Shown here one piece after another: positions 7,999-16,814 of a stretch of DNA of 64,000 nt. Numbering within the stretch: the first letter of the stretch is position 1; each line of letters opens with the position of its first letter. The stretch lies in the NCBI RefSeq assembly GCF_030317035.1, contig NZ_JASZYK010000021.1:47622-111621 (forward strand), read 5' to 3'. The stretch is from Variovorax sp. J22G73 (GTDB taxonomy: Bacteria > Pseudomonadota > Gammaproteobacteria > Burkholderiales > Burkholderiaceae_C). Both the position numbers and the translations under genes were made by a program. The notes under the pieces are model-generated. The model searched no databases, was not told the origin of the DNA, and saw only the letters and a program-made list of their open reading frames with translations.

Positions 7999-9956
7999 AG
8001 ATCAAGTCGATTCATATCTACAGCCACGACGGACAGCGCCGAGACCTTCAGTTCAAGACCGATGGTCTGAACGTCATCACTGGTCGCTCGTCCACCGGGA
8101 AGTCGGCTCTCTCCGAGATCATCGAATATTGCATGGGGCGCTCGACCTTCAACGTACCGGAAGGCATCATTCGCGACAAGGTGGCGTGGTTCGCTGTGAT
8201 CTATCAGTTTCCTCAAGAGCAGGTACTGATTGCGAAACCCACGCCAACGGCCGGCGGTACAAGCTGCGGCATCGCCATGGAGCGACGGGGAATTCAACTG
8301 GCAGCCCCTGACTTCAAGGACCTAGTGGTCAACACCGATGATGAGGCGGTGGTCGCCCTGCTGTCGCGGTTGCTTGGCATCCCGGAAAACCGCACCGATG
8401 TCGCGATCGATCAGAGTCGAGAGAGCTACAACGCAAACGTCAAGCACACGCACTACTACCTGTTCCAAAAGCAAGGTATCGTCGCCAACAAGGATCAGCT
8501 CTTCTACCGACAGAACGAGGCATTTCAACCGCAGGCAATCCGTGACACGCTGCCGATTCTCCTTGGCATATCCTCCAATGATCGCTACGAGTGGGAAGCG
8601 AAATTGCGCGCTGCACAGCGAGACCTGAAGCTCAATGCGAAGCTCCTGGAACAAGCCCGTGACGCCATCGATACATCCCAGCAGAAAGGCATCGGTCTTT
8701 TCTCCGAGGCCAAGACGGTCGGCATCATTGCGCTGGAAGATCAACAGGCCGGGCCCGATGGCGTGATCGATGCCTTGCGCACTGCGTTGCAATGGAAACC
8801 AGCCTCGATTCCCGAGGATGACGGCCACAGGATATCTCGGCTCGAAGAAAACATTGGCCAGCTACGCAAGGACCGACGTGAGGTTCAATCGAAGATCGAT
8901 GCCGCCCGCCAGTTCTCGAAGCAGGCTGGTGGGTTTGAAAGCGAGGCCTTGGAGCAGAAAGACCGGCTCGCTTCAGTCAAGGCTCTGCCCAAGAACCCCG
9001 AGACAGGTGAATGGCAGTGGCCATTCTGCGAAGCGAATCTGGCCCTTGAATCCCCCGTCGCGAAAGTGCTCCTCAACGAGCTAGCAACGCTGGACGCGGA
9101 GATGAGCATCGTTGCGGGGCAGCGCCCCAAATTGGAGGCGTACCTGGCTGAACAAGATAATAAGGTGCGAGAGATAGTCGATGCGATTAAAAGCAAGGAG
9201 GCGGAGCTCTCTGCAGCGATCTCGGCAAATGAAGTGATTGCACAAATGGGAACGCGCAACAATGCGGCGGCACGGGTTGTAGGTCGCATCAGCTTGTTCC
9301 TGGAAAACCTCGTTCCCAATGCAGAACTGACCTTGCGCGAGGCAGAGCACCGTCGCCTGAAGTTCAAGGTCGAGGAACTGGAAAAGAAGGTTGGTGCCGA
9401 CGACAGTCACGAACGACTAATCTCCATCTTGAGCAACATCTCGGCACAGGTGTCTCGGTACATTCAGACCTTCGAGGCAGAGTTCAGCCCGTATCCTGCA
9501 CGGCTTGATCTGAACCAGCTCACGATCGTCTTTGATCGTCCGGACCGCCCGGTTCCGATGAGTCGAACCGGTGGTGGTGAAAATTATCTGGCCTACCACC
9601 TCTCCGCATTGTTGGCGCTGCATCTGTTCGCCTCGAAGAACAACTGCCCGATTCCCAAGTTCATGCTCATCGATCAGCCAACTCAGGTCTACTTCCCCTC
9701 GGAGAAGGTCTATCAAGAGGCCGATGGATCTATCCAAAAGACTGAGGCGGATGCCGATCTGGCTGCGGTACGTCGGTTGTTCGAACTGCTACTGAAGTTC
9801 ACGCAGGTTGATGTCCCCGGCTTTCAGCTCATCGTGACCGAACACGCGAACCTTCGAAATCAATGGTTCCAGGACGCTTTGGTCGAACAGCCTTGGACTA
9901 AGCCTCCCGCGCTGGTACCGGAAGACTGGCCTCTGCAGCCAGGTTCATCGTCATGA
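7995..9956 (+). CDS. Rad50-like ABC ATPase of the ABC-3C system (DUF3732)
   Basis: I start at ATG 7995 (MKIKSIHIYSHDGQRRDLQF), giving 653 aa; the longer frame from 7821 is not needed. Walker A is GRSSTGKSALSE at residues ~30-41. The long middle (about 200-520) is coiled coil as in Rad50/SMC-type ATPases. Near residue 525 the RTGGGENYLAYHLSALLAL segment fits the ABC signature region, followed by PKFMLIDQPTQVYFP as Walker B (~555-570), typical of DUF3732. It acts in the cytoplasm, presumably as the sensor and motor of the system. The TGA overlaps the ATG of the UPF0489 gene, so four genes are coupled. Confidence 0.9.
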   Translation: MKIKSIHIYSHDGQRRDLQFKTDGLNVITGRSSTGKSALSEIIEYCMGRSTFNVPEGIIRDKVAWFAVIYQFPQEQVLIAKPTPTAGGTSCGIAMERRGIQLAAPDFKDLVVNTDDEAVVALLSRLLGIPENRTDVAIDQSRESYNANVKHTHYYLFQKQGIVANKDQLFYRQNEAFQPQAIRDTLPILLGISSNDRYEWEAKLRAAQRDLKLNAKLLEQARDAIDTSQQKGIGLFSEAKTVGIIALEDQQAGPDGVIDALRTALQWKPASIPEDDGHRISRLEENIGQLRKDRREVQSKIDAARQFSKQAGGFESEALEQKDRLASVKALPKNPETGEWQWPFCEANLALESPVAKVLLNELATLDAEMSIVAGQRPKLEAYLAEQDNKVREIVDAIKSKEAELSAAISANEVIAQMGTRNNAAARVVGRISLFLENLVPNAELTLREAEHRRLKFKVEELEKKVGADDSHERLISILSNISAQVSRYIQTFEAEFSPYPARLDLNQLTIVFDRPDRPVPMSRTGGGENYLAYHLSALLALHLFASKNNCPIPKFMLIDQPTQVYFPSEKVYQEADGSIQKTEADADLAAVRRLFELLLKFTQVDVPGFQLIVTEHANLRNQWFQDALVEQPWTKPPALVPEDWPLQPGSSS

Positions 9957-10416
9957 CGACGAGAATAGGCATCAATATTGAATCATTGAAGCGGGACGAC
10001 GACTACTTCGTCGATCTGGGTCAATCCGTGTGGTTGATGGACAACCACAAATGGGCACTCTACGTCTGGGAGATTTTCCGCCAGCAGGCGGGAGGCGGCC
10101 GCTTCACGCTCGCACATGCCGACTACCACTGGGACGGCGGCTATGACTTTCACTGCGACGCCGAGCAGGAGAGAGAACTGATCGCCGCGGACATGCAGCG
10201 CCTGCGTGCTTTCATCGAGGAAGACGAGTGGATCAGATACGACTCCTTCATCGCGCCCGCCGTGGCGCGGGGTATGTTCGATGCACTGCACTTCTACTGC
10301 CTGCAGGGCGACGAGTGGGATGTCGCCATCGACGAGGAACTCAGGAAATCAACAGAAACGGACCAAGTCATCCACGAGACGCCCGAGTCCCTGGCTTCCC
10401 TGGAGGCAATTTCCCC

Positions 10417-10450
10417 ACTGATCTGTGAGCGTCCAGTCCTCCCATCTTGA
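10417..10450 (+). repeat. IS66 left end: target duplication plus inverted repeat
   Basis: ACTGATCT (10417-10424) is the target-site copy. The left inverted repeat runs 10425-10450, begins GTGAGCGTCCAGTCC and ends CATCTTGA. Confidence 0.95.
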
Positions 10451-10475
10451 GTTTCGGAAAGAGGTATAGGAGTCT

Positions 10476-10503
10476 CGAATCCACTTAACTCTAGGTGGAT
10501 TCG
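10476..10503 (+). promoter_or_regulatory. Hairpin in the leader of IS66 tnpA
   Basis: CGAATCCAC (10476-10484) and GTGGATTCG (10495-10503) can pair as a perfect 9-bp stem with a 10-nt loop, ending just before the tnpA start. It is probably a control element or terminator against read-through into the IS. The role is inferred from position only. Confidence 0.5.
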
Positions 10504-10511
10504 TGAACACT

Positions 10512-10901
10512 ATGCCTGCAGCTTTTGAGGGTGGCCGTCGTCGGCGCCGCCACAGCGAGGAGTTCAAGGCGGATGCGGTGGCGGCCTGCACCCAGCCTGG
10601 CATGTCGATGGCCGCAGTGGCGATGGCCCATGGCATCAACGCCAATCTGCTCCGGCGATGGGTGCACGAGGCGCAGATGAAGCCAGCGAGCGACGCCGTG
10701 CGCGCGGAGGTCGATGATGGAGCCAAGGCGCAAGAGCGCAAGACCGTCTTCGTCCCGGTCAGCTTGCCGGCACCGGCACCATCTGCGCAGGCGCCAGACA
10801 TTCGCATCGAGCTGCGGCGTGGACCAACGACGGTCACGGTGACTTGGCCGGGCGGTGCGGCCAGCGAGTGCGCGGCCTGGATGCGCGAGTTGCTTCGATG
10901 A
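10512..10901 (+). CDS. tnpA: IS66 TnpA, HTH accessory protein
   Basis: The protein is 129 aa from ATG 10512. The in-frame GTG at 10503 lies inside a hairpin and is less likely. The basic stretch GGRRRRRHSEEFKADAV, followed by a helix-turn-helix (MAAVAMAHGINANLLRRW), is standard for IS66 TnpA. It overlaps tnpB by ATGA, so the two are coupled. TnpA is needed with TnpB and TnpC for transposition, but its molecular job is poorly defined. Confidence 0.92.
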   Translation: MPAAFEGGRRRRRHSEEFKADAVAACTQPGMSMAAVAMAHGINANLLRRWVHEAQMKPASDAVRAEVDDGAKAQERKTVFVPVSLPAPAPSAQAPDIRIELRRGPTTVTVTWPGGAASECAAWMRELLR

Positions 10902-11236
10902 TCCGCATCGACGCGATGTGGCTGGCGGCAGACCCCATCGACATGCGTGCCGGCGCCGAGCGCCTGTTGGCGCGCGTCGTGCAAGTCTTCGGCGCAGCGC
11001 AGGCGCACCATGGCTACCTGTTCGCGAACGCCCGCGGCACGCGCGTCAAGCTGCTGGTGCACGACGGCTTCGGCGTGTGGTGCGCGGCGCGCCGGCTCAA
11101 CGCGGGGCGCTTCGTCTGGCCCAGCACCACCGATGCGACGCCTTTGCTGTCGCTCACACCTGCGCAGTTCGACGCGTTGGTCTTGGGCCTGCCGTGGCAG
11201 CGCCTTCCAGAGCTGAGCGTCATTACGCGAGCCTGA
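10898..11236 (+). CDS. tnpB: IS66 TnpB (Orf2 family)
   Basis: This 112-aa protein starts at ATG 10898, overlapping the tnpA stop. The hallmark IS66 Orf2 sequence is present: PIDMRAGAERLLARV near residue 13, the NARGTRVKLLVHDGFG block near 44-59, and RLNAGRFVWP. It is complete and typical in length. It is an accessory factor for transposition whose exact function is unknown, and is not related to the IS200/IS605 TnpB nuclease. Confidence 0.95.
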   Translation: MIRIDAMWLAADPIDMRAGAERLLARVVQVFGAAQAHHGYLFANARGTRVKLLVHDGFGVWCAARRLNAGRFVWPSTTDATPLLSLTPAQFDALVLGLPWQRLPELSVITRA

Positions 11237-11316
11237 GTCCCAGACACAACCGCCCTCGCATGCGTGACAGTGGATGTGCCGATGGCATCATCGCCGTGCA
11301 CTGCCATCATTAACGC

Positions 11317-13032
11317 ATGCTTGGCGTGCGTGGTCTTCCTGTAGCGAATCCTTCGGGAATGTCCGCCGAGACAGCAGCGCTGGTTGGTTGTTTACTCCAG
11401 CGTCTGCAAGACCAGGAGCAGCAGCTGGCCGAGCATGGCCGTGTCCTTGCGCAACGCGACCAGGCACTTGTCGAGCGCGACGCGCTGCTGCAGCGCAAGG
11501 ACCGCGAGATCGCTCTGCGCGAGGCCAAGATCGAGAAGATCACCTTCGAGCTGGCCAGGCTCAAGCGCTGGAAGTTCGGCGCCAAGTCCGAGGCCATGAA
11601 TGCCGAGCAGCGCCGCCTGTTCGAGGAGACGCTGGCCGAGGACGAAGCGGGCCTTCGCGAGCAGCTCGAGCGGCTTCGGCGTGAAGCCGCCGCGGCCGCA
11701 GCCGGCGCGGCTGCCTCGGACACAACGACCAACGCGCCCCCGCGCCGGCCGCGCCGCAACCCGTTCCCGGATCACTTGCGCCGTGTGGAACACCACCACG
11801 AGCCCGAGCGCACCGACTGCCTGGAGCCCGGCTGCGGGCGCCCGATGACACGCATCGGCCAGGAGGTCAGCGAGCGCTTGGACATCGTGCCGGCCGAGTT
11901 CTTCGTGCACCGTCACATCTACGGCAAGTGGGCCTGCCGCTGCTGCCAGGTGCTGCGCCAGGCGCCCAGCGTGGCAGAAGTCATCGAGGGCGGTATCGCT
12001 GCCAGCGGCTTCGTCGCGCACACGCTGATCAGCCGCTTCGTGGACCACATGCCGTACTACCGGCAAGCGACCATCAACGCCCGCAGCGGCGTGCACACAC
12101 CGCGCTCGACGCTGGCGTCCATCACCGGCCAGGCCGGTGCGGCGCTGGAGCCGCTGCACGAGGCGCACAGGCGCTTCATCCTCAGCTGCGCGGTGCTGCA
12201 CGCCGATGAGACCCCCGTGGCCCTGCTGGACCCGGGCGCGGGCAAGACGCGACGAGCCTACGTCTGGGCCTACGCCAGAAGCTGGCATGACAAAGTGCCT
12301 GGTGTGATCTACGAGTTCTGCCCGGGACGCGGGGCGCAGTACCCGTTGGCATTCCTGGGAGGCCGAGAGAGACACGGCAGGCGATGGTCGGGCACATTGT
12401 TGACCGACCGCTACAGCGTCTACGAGACCGTGGTCGATCCGCGGCTGTATCCGGACCGCCTGGGCGCAGCCTGCGCCGCGCACGCGCGCCGCAACTTCGA
12501 AGAGTTGACGCACGACGGCACCAGCGTGGTGGGCCTGGAGGCGGTGCGTCGCTTCGCGCGCATCTACGGCGTCGAGGCGCAGCTCAAAGACCTCCGCGAT
12601 GACGAGCGCCGGGCGCAACGTCAGCAGCTCGCCAAGCCGCTGTGGGAAGAGCTGCGGCAGTGGCTCCAACTGGAGCGCCGGCTGGTGGCCGACGGCGGCC
12701 CGACGGCCAAGGCCATCGACTACACCCTTGGGCACTGGACCGCGTTGACGCGGCACCTGGACGACGGTGCGGTCGCGCTGGACAACAACCACCTCGAGCG
12801 CCAGATCAAACCCTGGGCGATGGGCCGCAAGGCATGGATGTTCGTGGGCAGTGAACTGGCTGGCCAGCGCGCGGCCATCGTGATGAGCCTGGTGCAGTCG
12901 GCGCGCCTGAACGGCCATGACCCCTGGGCCTACATGCGCGACGTGCTGCAGCGCCTGCCGACGCAGCGCGCCAGCCAGATCGAGGACTTGCTGCCGCACC
13001 GATGGCAGCCAGCGTGCGGCGCGGCACCATGA
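11317..13032 (+). CDS. tnpC: IS66 transposase TnpC
   Basis: The transposase is complete at 571 aa. Residues ~20-135 form a leucine-zipper-like coiled coil followed by an Ala-rich linker. A zinc-finger region (CLEPGCG, near 168-174, and CRCCQ) precedes the DDE catalytic core: D in HADETPVALLD (~297), D in LLTDRYSVYE and E in NNHLERQIKPWAMGRK. The C-terminal IS66 tail is also present. Its TGA overlaps the start of a fourth gene (ATGA at 13029). It catalyses cut-and-join of the element ends. Confidence 0.97.
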   Translation: MLGVRGLPVANPSGMSAETAALVGCLLQRLQDQEQQLAEHGRVLAQRDQALVERDALLQRKDREIALREAKIEKITFELARLKRWKFGAKSEAMNAEQRRLFEETLAEDEAGLREQLERLRREAAAAAAGAAASDTTTNAPPRRPRRNPFPDHLRRVEHHHEPERTDCLEPGCGRPMTRIGQEVSERLDIVPAEFFVHRHIYGKWACRCCQVLRQAPSVAEVIEGGIAASGFVAHTLISRFVDHMPYYRQATINARSGVHTPRSTLASITGQAGAALEPLHEAHRRFILSCAVLHADETPVALLDPGAGKTRRAYVWAYARSWHDKVPGVIYEFCPGRGAQYPLAFLGGRERHGRRWSGTLLTDRYSVYETVVDPRLYPDRLGAACAAHARRNFEELTHDGTSVVGLEAVRRFARIYGVEAQLKDLRDDERRAQRQQLAKPLWEELRQWLQLERRLVADGGPTAKAIDYTLGHWTALTRHLDDGAVALDNNHLERQIKPWAMGRKAWMFVGSELAGQRAAIVMSLVQSARLNGHDPWAYMRDVLQRLPTQRASQIEDLLPHRWQPACGAAP

Positions 13033-13532
13033 CCTTGCTCACGCAGGCCGTGATGGTGCGGGCGAACATCGACGTCGACCGCATGAGCGCACAACAGAAG
13101 GTTGAGCTGGCTGACGAAATCTACGCTCAGCAGCCGAATCTCCTACCCTCTATCCTCGTGTTGCCTCGGTATGGTGTGGACATGCTGCAGCTTGAGGTGC
13201 CGATCCACGTTCTGCTGGTCGCCTTCCAGGCCATGAAGCACTGCGGGCACACCTTGCCGACGATCTCTGAAGACGTTCAGGAGACCTGCTTGCGGCGGCT
13301 GACGGCGACGATGCAGTTCACCGAGGGCGTGCCGCAAGACCTCGTCGCGCAGATGATCACGAAGTCCTGCCTCGGCCACCCCGAGCGCTACCTGCTGGCG
13401 TTTGTGTACGGCTATCTCGGCCAGCACGATCTGCTGCGCGTGCGAACTGACGCCGAGAAGTTCTTGTTGCTGGCCGCCCTAAACCTAGTTGAGTGCGTTG
13501 CTTACGTCGGAGCACAGCTGCAGTCCAAGTGA
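13029..13532 (+). CDS. Accessory gene carried by the IS66 element
   Basis: This 167-aa protein starts at ATG 13029, sharing 4 bp with the tnpC stop, and ends 15 bp before the right inverted repeat. It is therefore part of the element. The sequence is alpha-helical and soluble, with no enzyme motif that I can recognise (MSAQQKVELADEIYAQQPNLL near the start). Genes in this place occur in some IS66 relatives as passengers of unknown role. Translational coupling suggests it is made with the transposase and might modulate it. Confidence 0.8.
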   Translation: MTLLTQAVMVRANIDVDRMSAQQKVELADEIYAQQPNLLPSILVLPRYGVDMLQLEVPIHVLLVAFQAMKHCGHTLPTISEDVQETCLRRLTATMQFTEGVPQDLVAQMITKSCLGHPERYLLAFVYGYLGQHDLLRVRTDAEKFLLLAALNLVECVAYVGAQLQSK

Positions 13533-13547
13533 CCCGCGTGCGGCTGG

Positions 13548-13581
13548 TCAAGATGGTCGGACTGGACGCTCACACTGATCT
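13548..13581 (-). repeat. IS66 right end: inverted repeat plus target duplication
   Basis: The right inverted repeat (13548-13573) is the reverse complement of the left one, with two mismatches in 26. It is followed by the second ACTGATCT at 13574-13581. Confidence 0.95.
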
Positions 13582-13905
13582 TTGATCTCTGCCTCGACCT
13601 CTTCAACCGATCGGATCAGTTCCAAGAAGGCGATCTCTGGACGGACGAAGAAGTGCTGGGATTTCTCGACACAGTCCGGCCACTCATCACTGCGGCCTGT
13701 CTCGTGACCGTCTCCCTGTCATTCGACTGCTCCGGCACAGCGGAAGACACACGCCATCTTGCATCCCTGGTTCTCCCCAGGATACAAGCGTGGCGAACGA
13801 AAGCCTGACTATTGGTGGTCGTCCCTCGCCACCCGCTCCGGAGAACCGAGTTCGCAGATTCAGGCCAGCAGCAGGTCCATTGAGCCGCAGGCACTGCCGC
13901 ACCCT

Positions 13906-14712
13906 TTACATGAATTTTCGAGCACCCTGATCGCTTACCTCGAACTCTCGCAAGAATTCCGCAAAGTGTTCAGCATTCACAATGAACACCGTACTCTCCC
14001 TGCTTCCAGCCACGGCACCGTTCTGATAATCGAGCAGCTCAGCAGGCGTAGATGCGTCCAGAAGCTGCTTACGGAAGCGCAGGAATGGCACTTCAGTGAA
14101 GCTTGCGCCTTCCAAGATGCCTTCGGCAAGGGATATCTTGGCTGGCTCAAAATGGGCGACCAACAATGGAGCCGTGGTCACGATGACATTGAAGTACATC
14201 CGAAACAGTCTCGACGATGGCGGGATATGAAGAGACCTCTCTTGCAGCGCGAGCGCCTCCGTCGATGCGACCACCTCGCTGGCGATACGCTCTAGCATCG
14301 GCCTTCGACCGTTGGCGTCCTGGTCTCGAATTGCACAGAACGAAGCTTCTGGAGTCTGCGGATCGACGCTGAAGTCCTCCCAGCCGAAGAACTTGAACGA
14401 GTTTCCTTGGCAGTGCGAAACCCAACCCTTGCAATGTGCACGGGAGCGGGCCGTGCCCTGGCTCGAAAGAAACAACCAGCTGGCATCGTAAACGCGCTTG
14501 CATTCCACGACCATCACTGCTGTGTCGTATTGATTCTGCACCACAAGATCAATAAACCCAGCCTGCGCATCGCTTTGACCGCGCCATGCATGCTCCGAGT
14601 AGCGCATGCGCCATCCACCGGGTGCCGTCGTTCTGACGAGATGCTCGAGAGCAATCTGCAACGGAAAGCCAGATTCATTGAGAACTCGTATGTGCGCATC
14701 CTTCTCAGCCAT
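13906..14712 (-). CDS. PD-(D/E)XK-like (restriction endonuclease-fold) protein
   Basis: The frame is open to 14844, but ATG 14712 (MAEKDAHIRVLNESGF, 268 aa) overlaps the upstream stop and fits an operon start. A nuclease-type core is seen at AGFIDLVVQNQYDTAVMVVECKRV: D55, then E70-C-K72 after a hydrophobic strand. The rest is alpha/beta with no known domain. It is the last gene of a three-gene minus-strand operon with a one-TM protein and a DUF3800 protein. Likely a DNA-cleaving or DNA-binding part of a defence set, though its substrate is unknown. Confidence 0.7.
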   Translation of the reverse strand: MAEKDAHIRVLNESGFPLQIALEHLVRTTAPGGWRMRYSEHAWRGQSDAQAGFIDLVVQNQYDTAVMVVECKRVYDASWLFLSSQGTARSRAHCKGWVSHCQGNSFKFFGWEDFSVDPQTPEASFCAIRDQDANGRRPMLERIASEVVASTEALALQERSLHIPPSSRLFRMYFNVIVTTAPLLVAHFEPAKISLAEGILEGASFTEVPFLRFRKQLLDASTPAELLDYQNGAVAGSRESTVFIVNAEHFAEFLREFEVSDQGARKFM

Positions 14713-15361
14713 TCTGCGTTCCTTCCGAACTGGCATCCAGCGTTGGCGGGGCTCCACCGATCGTACGGCGAGCTTTCTCCCCCTGAATCCATGCCACATA
14801 GCTTTGCAAGCCTCTTCCGGCGTTACCGCCGCGCAGCGCATCACTTTTCAACAGTGCATCGCGATCCACTTCGTCGGTCGGATCAGCGTTTGCCTTGTTC
14901 CACCCCGAAAAGTCGACGATGACAAGCGCGGAGGATATCTCCAGATTTTCCGGCCAATGAGGATTCTCTAGGTTCGCGAAGTAGCCTCGACTGAGTAGGC
15001 TAGGGTGGTCCAACGCCGTATAGAACCTATGCCGCCAATACTCCTCCACTTCGGCATAGACGATTCGATAGGTCTCACTAGTGATGCGCTTCGCAATCTT
15101 TTTTTGTCTCAATAAATGACGAGCGGACGTCAACCAGTTCAGGCGGTCAGCCCGAGGGGGTATGTGCTCTCCCTGCTCAGTCAGGACGTCATAGGCCCAC
15201 TGCAAGGACTTCTGAGCCTGCGCCAACAGTTCTTTATCGCTATCTCGAACTCTGTCCTCGCGTTGCTTCTGCAGATTGGTTCGATAGGCCAAGTACGCTA
15301 TACCGATAGACACCAGTGTCAACGCACTGATGCTGAGTTTCAGTATCTCCATCCAGCTCAT
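14705..15361 (-). CDS. Single-TM protein of unknown function
   Basis: ATG 15361 has a GGAGG eight bases upstream and is preferred to ATG 15376, giving 218 aa. Residues ~8-26 (LKLSISALTLVSIGIAYLAY) are one membrane segment close to the N-terminus. The rest is a soluble, Trp- and charge-rich domain with helical content. Its stop overlaps the start of the nuclease-like gene at 14712, and it begins 30 bp after the DUF3800 gene. It may anchor the set at the membrane. I do not recognise a family. Confidence 0.7.
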   Translation of the reverse strand: MSWMEILKLSISALTLVSIGIAYLAYRTNLQKQREDRVRDSDKELLAQAQKSLQWAYDVLTEQGEHIPPRADRLNWLTSARHLLRQKKIAKRITSETYRIVYAEVEEYWRHRFYTALDHPSLLSRGYFANLENPHWPENLEISSALVIVDFSGWNKANADPTDEVDRDALLKSDALRGGNAGRGLQSYVAWIQGEKARRTIGGAPPTLDASSEGTQNG

Positions 15362-15391
15362 ACCTGCAACCTCCATCGTCTTTGTTGATTG

Positions 15392-16474
15392 TCAAAACAG
15401 GAACCGATGAGGAACGACCTGGTTCATGCCGAATGCCGTGGACGCATCAGAACGTTTTCCCAACGCATGCATCACCTTGTTGATGTCTGGATGAATTTTT
15501 TCCGGATTGCGTTGCCTGTCGCGAAAAAAACGCATCACCGTCCCTGCGATCACATCGGCAACCTGAATTCCTATGGATTCGTGTGATGCCGAAAATTCAA
15601 GCGTTGCCTGCTCGTGAAACATGTAGTCGGCAGAGGGCGTAAACACCTCCAATCCAGCATCCTTTATTTTTTCCGCCGACTGCTTCGCATCGCGCAGAAT
15701 TTCCTCAACCTCCAGTTGCTGGTCGTGCACAAGGCGCACCCCCTTAAGCTTTCGCCCGCGAAATAGATTGATCCTTGCGTAGATGTTCGTGAACGACGAA
15801 AGGTTGGGGAGCATCCAAACTTGCTTGTTGAATTTGTTTCGATCAGGTGGGGGAAGAAATCGAAGATAGGCGTTCACGTCCGACTCGCGCATCTTGACGT
15901 ACTGTATGCCCGCTTCCATTACCATCCGGCGCACCCCCTCCCCCATCTCCGGGTTCTTCTTGGATGCCTCTGCCGCAAACACCAGTTGACTTCCGAATGC
16001 GCTCATCAACGAATGATCTGAGGGGTCGACGCAAGCCTGCACGAACTGGTTGAGGACGTGTTCCGAAACTTCGTCATACAGAAAATCGACGGCACCATTT
16101 TTCAGGAAATGCAGCTCGGGGCCGTCGGGAAACCCCATCACCGGGGGTAGCAGCTGGTTCGTCACCAGGTTCATGCAGATGAAGAATCGCTTGTCAACGA
16201 CCTCGACGAACAGCGGAAACTCTGCATCGAGAACTTCGGCTAACACCTCTGCAACAAAGACAGGTTGACTCTGCAGCGACTTCGATTTGAGTTCACCCGT
16301 CGGTATCTTGTGCCGAGCTCTCAAGGCTTCGATTTTCCGCAGAAGCGGCACCTCATCCTCGAAGCCCAGTGCCGCCAATACAAAGAAGGGCTGATCAAGG
16401 AAGTCGTAGGCCACGCCCGATTTGATGAGATCGCCGCTATGGCCGCTCTCGTCGAGGAAAAAAGAAGGCGGCAT
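15392..16474 (-). CDS. DUF3800 family protein
   Basis: The frame is open to 16528, but ATG 16474 gives the family-typical start MPPSFFLDESGHSGD, where D8-E9 is the conserved acidic pair of DUF3800. The second family block, ESIGIQVADVIAGTVMRFF, lies near residues 310-328. DUF3800 has an RNase H-like fold and is common in phage-defence and mobile contexts, but its reaction is not established. At 360 aa it is longer than the usual ~230-300 aa, with an insertion between the two conserved blocks. It heads a tight operon with the one-TM and REase-like genes. Confidence 0.85.
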   Translation of the reverse strand: MPPSFFLDESGHSGDLIKSGVAYDFLDQPFFVLAALGFEDEVPLLRKIEALRARHKIPTGELKSKSLQSQPVFVAEVLAEVLDAEFPLFVEVVDKRFFICMNLVTNQLLPPVMGFPDGPELHFLKNGAVDFLYDEVSEHVLNQFVQACVDPSDHSLMSAFGSQLVFAAEASKKNPEMGEGVRRMVMEAGIQYVKMRESDVNAYLRFLPPPDRNKFNKQVWMLPNLSSFTNIYARINLFRGRKLKGVRLVHDQQLEVEEILRDAKQSAEKIKDAGLEVFTPSADYMFHEQATLEFSASHESIGIQVADVIAGTVMRFFRDRQRNPEKIHPDINKVMHALGKRSDASTAFGMNQVVPHRFLF

Positions 16475-16814
16475 CGCGGGCTCCCTCAGAAATGCAGTTG
16501 TCCGTCGGAGCGCAGCAGCGAGAACCAACGTTTCATCTTCGTCTCCCGTGTAGCGAACGAACCTTCAGCAAGATAGTGGGCTTCGGCATGTCAATTGCTT
16601 CATCGACCGAGAGTCGGCACTGGTAGTTTCGCCTCGCAGCCCCTGATCTTGTTGTCGATGTAAAACAAGCCGAACGCCAGCACGTCCGTTGCCAAGAGAC
16701 TGAGCCCACGGGCTCGCATGCTCTGCTCACGCACATTCCCACCATACCGACACCGGATGGGGAACAACATTCGCCCATCTTTGCAGCAGATCTGCCGGTT
16801 CGCGGACAAAGCGC
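16475..16814 (-). other. Intergenic stretch between TIR-like and DUF3800 genes
   Basis: About 340 bp with no convincing coding frame on either strand. It probably holds the promoter of the DUF3800 operon and the end of the TIR-like transcript. I see no strong hairpin. Confidence 0.4.

Larger units (their letters stand above)
10425..13573 (+). mobile_element. IS66 family insertion sequence, complete
   Basis: The element is 3,149 bp. It has 26-bp terminal inverted repeats with two mismatches and an exact 8-bp target duplication (ACTGATCT) on both sides, the duplication length usual for IS66. It carries tnpA, tnpB and tnpC in the standard order plus a fourth gene coupled to tnpC. All frames look intact, so it may still be mobile. 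It sits inside a UPF0489 gene, which it disrupts without any other sequence loss. Confidence 0.97.
9953..13808 (+). pseudogene. UPF0489 family gene interrupted by IS66
   Basis: The ATG at 9953 overlaps the ABC-3C ATPase stop. The N-terminal half contains WLMDNHKWALYVWEIF and LAHADYHWDGG, typical of UPF0489. At codon ~157 (SPLI) an IS66 copy enters, and the readable frame ends inside the IS at 10450. Removing 10425-13581 (the IS plus one copy of the 8-bp target duplication) rejoins the frame: ...SPLI-FDLCLDLF... through VTVSLSFDCSGTAEDTRH to a TGA at 13806-13808. The restored gene is exactly 699 nt (232 aa). It is therefore broken only by the insertion, which should be recent. UPF0489 has no established biochemistry; its coupling to the ABC-3C operon suggests an accessory role. 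Confidence 0.93.

Noticed and set aside
11392..12999. Long minus-strand frame of 535 codons opposite the IS66 transposase
   Set aside because: It is the antisense shadow of tnpC in high-GC DNA. The plus frame has all DDE motifs.
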